The position numbers and the translations under genes are program-made. A stretch of DNA of 64,000 nt, taken from assembly GCA_023404715.1 (NCBI GenBank), contig JAEYAR010000117.1:48645-112644 (forward strand), in the 5' to 3' direction. Source of the DNA: Bacillota bacterium. Its GTDB lineage: Bacteria > Bacillota > Clostridia > Christensenellales > Aristaeellaceae. The notes under the pieces were generated by a model. The model ran no database searches and had not been told where the DNA came from. It saw nothing but the letters and a program-made list of their open reading frames with translations. Shown here piece after piece: positions 61,303 through 64,000 of this stretch (position 1 is the first letter of the stretch; every line of letters begins with the position of its first letter).

Positions 61303-62523
61303 ATGCGCGCTTATGAACGCCTGCTGCGCTACGTCCGCATCGCTACGACCTCCGATGAAAGCGCGGGCGTCACCCCGTCCACCCAAGGCCAGCTGGAGCT
61401 GGCCCGCCTGCTCGCGGACGAGCTGCGCGCGCTCGCCTTTGAAGACGTGCGCGTGTCCGGCGACGGGTTCGTCTACGGCCATCTGCCCGCGTCGCCCGGC
61501 CTTAAAAAGCTGCCGTGCCTGGGGCTCATCGCCCACATGGATACCGCGCCCGATTTTAGCGGCGAGGGCGTGAAGGCGCAAATTATCGAGGATTACGACG
61601 GCGGCGACGTGCTTCTCCCCGGTTCAGGCGACGTGCTCTCGCCCGCGCAATTCCCTTCGCTTCGCGCGCTCGCGGGCAAAACGCTCATCACGACCGACGG
61701 CGCCACGCTTCTGGGCGCGGACGATAAGGCGGGTATCGCCGAAATCCTGACCGCGTGCGAGGAGATCGTGCACTCCGGGCTGCCGCATAGCCGCCTGGCG
61801 GTCTCCTTCACGCCCGACGAGGAGATCGGCGAGGGCATCGAGCATTTCGACGTCGAAGGGTTCGGCGCGGACTTCGCCTATACCGTGGACGGCGGCGACC
61901 TGGGCGAGCTCGGGTATGAAAACTTCAACGCCTGCGGCGCGCAGTTCGACGTGCAAGGCGTCAGCGTGCATCCCGGCAGCGCCAAGGATACGATGGTCAA
62001 CGCCTCGCTGGTCGCGATGGAGGTAGCCGCCATGCTGCCCGCCGCCGAGACGCCGCGCGACACCGAGGCGCGCGAAGGCTTTTTCCATCTGACCGATATG
62101 CAGGGCGACGTCGAACACGCGCGGCTGCGCTACATCGTGCGCGATCACGACGCCGCGCGCTTTGACGCGCGCAAGGCGCAGCTGCGGCACATTGAAAAGA
62201 CCGTCAATCACCGCTACGGCGAGGGCACAGTGACGCTTACGATCAAGGATCAGTACCGCAACATGCGAGAAGCGATCGAGCCGCACTTCCACCTCGTCGA
62301 AAACGCGCGCGCGGCAATGCGCGCCGCGGGCTTTGAGCCGCGCGACGTGCCCGTGCGCGGCGGCACCGACGGCGCGCGCTTGTGCTACATGGGGCTCCCC
62401 TGCCCGAACCTGTGCACGGGCGGTTACGCGTTCCACGGGCGTTTCGAGCACATCGCGGCGGAGGACATGGACGCATGCGCGCGCATGCTCGTAGAGATCG
62501 TCAAGCTATACGCGAAGGGCTAA
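61303..62523 (+). CDS. pepT: Tripeptide aminopeptidase PepT
   Basis: 406 residues, M20B family. Metal and catalytic residues: AHMDTAPD (His, Asp), LLGADDKAGIAE, TPDEEIGEG (catalytic Glu), TVDGGDLGELGYENFNA, and the C-terminal GGTDGARL and GGYAFHGRFE (last metal His). Cleaves the N-terminal residue of tripeptides in the cytoplasm. Followed by a strong terminator. Confidence 0.95.
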   Translation: MRAYERLLRYVRIATTSDESAGVTPSTQGQLELARLLADELRALAFEDVRVSGDGFVYGHLPASPGLKKLPCLGLIAHMDTAPDFSGEGVKAQIIEDYDGGDVLLPGSGDVLSPAQFPSLRALAGKTLITTDGATLLGADDKAGIAEILTACEEIVHSGLPHSRLAVSFTPDEEIGEGIEHFDVEGFGADFAYTVDGGDLGELGYENFNACGAQFDVQGVSVHPGSAKDTMVNASLVAMEVAAMLPAAETPRDTEAREGFFHLTDMQGDVEHARLRYIVRDHDAARFDARKAQLRHIEKTVNHRYGEGTVTLTIKDQYRNMREAIEPHFHLVENARAAMRAAGFEPRDVPVRGGTDGARLCYMGLPCPNLCTGGYAFHGRFEHIAAEDMDACARMLVEIVKLYAKG

Positions 62524-62534
62524 GGACGCCGGGT

Positions 62535-62572
62535 GGCGGGGCTGCGAAATCGCGCAGCCCCGCCCCTTTTTT
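62535..62572 (+). terminator. Terminator of pepT
   Basis: GGCGGGGCTGCG and its complement form a 12-bp stem with a 6-nt loop, followed by CCTTTTTT, 12 bp past the stop. Confidence 0.92.
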
Positions 62573-62680
62573 CCCGGGCCCGGCCGCGCGGAGTGCTTAC
62601 GCCGTTTTAGCCGGGTCAGCAGGGATCGATTGGCTTCGCGTCGAAGGAAGCAAATAAGAATCAGAGAAGGAGGCGGTATC

Positions 62681-63181
62681 ATGCCCCAGACCAAACGACA
62701 CGGTACAAAAGGTTACGTCTTGTTCATCGGCGTCGCGCTCGTCTTGCTCGCTGTCCTGCTCATCTCTGTCCTTCGGGTCCTTTCGGCCGCCTATACGTTC
62801 AACCGCTTCAAGACGGAGCTCGTCGCCCTGACCGGCGACCCAACCCTCACGGTCTATGCAAAGGATGGGGAGACGAAGACGCTGATCGACCGCGCGAACC
62901 TGGGCCCGCTTTACAACCTTTTGACGACGAACAATACGCGCGTTTCGGTCGTCTCCTCCGCATTGCGCGACGATACCCTCGTCTTTACGTTCGTATCGGA
63001 GCCGGAGGCGCCCCCGCGAGGCACGCTCACGATCCGCCGAACTACCAGCCCTGTAGGCGTAAAGCTCCAAGCGGAAAATACGTATGAATACTACTTCAAG
63101 GGACCCGGTTCCTTTGAGGACTATCGGCGCATCGCATCGCCGGAGGGCTGGTCGCAGCCGAATCAAAAGATCGAGGAATGA
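62681..63181 (+). CDS. Unknown single-pass membrane protein
   Basis: 166 residues, ATG behind AAGGAGG. A short basic N-terminus, one membrane helix (GYVLFIGVALVLLAVLLISVL, about 11-31), then a 130-residue outer domain rich in beta strand and Thr/Asp (LTVYAKDGETKTLIDRANLGPLY). No family recognised. It is probably co-transcribed with the next membrane protein, 6 bp downstream. Confidence 0.7.
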   Translation: MPQTKRHGTKGYVLFIGVALVLLAVLLISVLRVLSAAYTFNRFKTELVALTGDPTLTVYAKDGETKTLIDRANLGPLYNLLTTNNTRVSVVSSALRDDTLVFTFVSEPEAPPRGTLTIRRTTSPVGVKLQAENTYEYYFKGPGSFEDYRRIASPEGWSQPNQKIEE

Positions 63182-63187
63182 GGCATC

Positions 63188-63727
63188 GTGCATAAAAAGA
63201 CGCGCCAGATGGCGCTTTGTGGCATGCTCTGCGCGCTCAGCGTCGTCGTCATGCTCATGGGCGGCCTGATCCCGCTGGCTACGTTTTGCTGTCCGGTCGT
63301 CGTCGGCATTCTGTTCATCCCCATCGTGCTGGAGTGCGGCCCCAAGCTGGGCCTTGCCGCCTATGTCGCCGTCAGCGTGCTCAGCGTGTTGATGGGTCCC
63401 GACAAGGAGGCCGCTTTTCTGCTCGTCTTTTTCGGGTATTATCCGCTGCTCAAGCCCCGCCTGGACCGCATGCGGTCCAGGCCCCTGCGCTTGGCGCTGA
63501 AGCTGCTGCTGTTCAATCTGGCCATCGGCGCGATGTACGCCTTCCTCTTTTTCGTCTTGCATATGGAGGACGTCGCAGGCGATTTCCAAACCGCCGCGCG
63601 GGCGATGACCGCGGCGCTCTTTCTGCTGGCCAACTTCACGATGCTCGTGTACGATCGCGCGCTAAACGTCTTTGCGCTCTATTACGTCAAAAAGGTGAGG
63701 CCGCGCCTCTTTCGCGGCATTCGATAA
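63188..63727 (+). CDS. Unknown polytopic membrane protein
   Basis: 179 residues from a GTG at 63188 (GAGGCATC upstream). About five membrane helices: two tightly spaced N-terminal ones with TFCCPVVVGILFIPIVLECG between them, VAVSVLSVLMGPDKEAAFLLVFFGYYPLLKPRL, then two more. The arrangement recalls small ECF-type S-components or ECF-like integral proteins of Clostridia, but there is no transporter gene beside it. Function unknown. Confidence 0.7.
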   Translation: MHKKTRQMALCGMLCALSVVVMLMGGLIPLATFCCPVVVGILFIPIVLECGPKLGLAAYVAVSVLSVLMGPDKEAAFLLVFFGYYPLLKPRLDRMRSRPLRLALKLLLFNLAIGAMYAFLFFVLHMEDVAGDFQTAARAMTAALFLLANFTMLVYDRALNVFALYYVKKVRPRLFRGIR

Positions 63728-63743
63728 AAGAATAGGATGATCG

Positions 63744-63781
63744 CCTAATGCATCGGCGCACATGTATGGGCGCGCATTAGG
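63744..63781 (+). other. Hairpin after the last gene
   Basis: CCTAATGC / GCATTAGG enclose a 22-nt GC-rich segment 17 bp after the stop codon. Without a U-run it may be a 3'-end hairpin or part of the neighbouring repeat. Confidence 0.4.
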
Positions 63782-63803
63782 TCGCCCGCCCGTATCTCAG
63801 AAA

Positions 63804-63951
63804 CTCCCCTGGACAGGGGAGCTGTCAGCGAAGCTGACTGAGAGGTCGTTCCAAACTTTGTGCACATTCGTCACTGCCTCCGGCGGGGGAACGCGCTCCG
63901 CTGGGGCCAAAGGGGACAGGGGGATTCCGATTTCCCCCTTCGTCCCCTCTG
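63804..63951. repeat. Hairpin-rich intergenic repeat element (REP-like)
   Basis: Three palindromes follow one another: CTCCCCTG/CAGGGGAG (63804-63821), GTCAGC-GAA-GCTGAC (63824-63838) and AGGGGAC/GTCCCCT around a GGGG/CCCC inner stem (63911-63948). The linked first two look like the dispersed palindromic repeats found between genes in gut Firmicutes (recollection). No coding sequence is seen from 63728 to the end of the window. Confidence 0.5.
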
Positions 63952-64000
63952 GACTCCCCTGTAACCCCTTGAAGCGGCCACTCTCGGGGGCTTCCAGCCC

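Noticed and set aside
63744..63951. CRISPR-like repeats at the right edge
   Set aside because: The palindromes differ in sequence and length and there are no regular spacers or cas genes. No CRISPR array, insertion sequence, rRNA or tRNA gene was seen in the window.

Overview
The window reads as chromosomal DNA of a GC-rich member of the Clostridia (Firmicutes), probably a gut or other plant/host-glycan degrader. The basis is strong AGGAGG-type ribosome sites, Bacillota-type families (YesM/YesN two-component pairs, LplB/YtcP sugar permeases, an MsmX-type ATPase, PlsY, an LCP protein, a TTTACA-type Pho box) and a dlt-like module. Genus assignment is not possible from the sequence alone.

Left part (1-21 kb): a minus-strand operon runs from a secreted CBM9-like protein (12388) through a sugar-binding protein, a secreted GH3, two permeases, a second secreted GH3 and an MsmX-type ATPase into an acyl-carrier protein, a DltA-like adenylating enzyme and an MBOAT acyltransferase cut by the window edge. 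A second minus-strand operon (19268 to 14452) encodes a larger GH3, a second CBM9-like protein and a beta-helix protein. A YesM-type kinase (12654) and a YesN-type regulator (19531) are read divergently from the two operons. Both operon promoters carry the same 60-bp arrangement, a likely target of this split two-component system.

Middle (21-29.4 kb): a small ribbon-helix-helix protein lies beside a complete phosphate regulon module, pstS-pstC-pstA-pstB-phoU-phoB-phoR. Its PstS is circularly permuted relative to the usual order, and an array of TTTACA hexamers lies upstream. A divergent L,D-transpeptidase follows.

Right-middle (29.5-55 kb): three further carbohydrate loci. The first is a GH116 (GBA2-like) enzyme behind a binding protein and two permeases, with a divergent ArsR-type regulator carrying a large C-terminal domain and palindromic operators. 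The second is a plus-strand LplB/YtcP/binding-protein system with a clan GH-A hydrolase, an uncharacterised 578-residue protein and a membrane-bound AraC regulator. The third is a minus-strand LplB/YtcP/binding-protein system with a DapA/NanA-family aldolase and its own membrane AraC regulator, divergent from a sialidase-like protein and a nucleoside-hydrolase-like protein. None of these three transporters has its own ATPase, so the single MsmX-type ATPase may serve all four systems.

Right part (55-64 kb): housekeeping and envelope genes: a PlsY-like acyltransferase, a diacylglycerol-glucosyltransferase-type enzyme, a YyaL/DUF255 protein, an LCP protein, a CPBP protease, rlmH, pepT and two unknown membrane proteins, ending in a hairpin-rich repeat. 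Two themes recur. GC-rich intercistronic hairpins follow secreted or binding-protein genes, and all five extracytoplasmic binding proteins appear to lack a lipobox cysteine.
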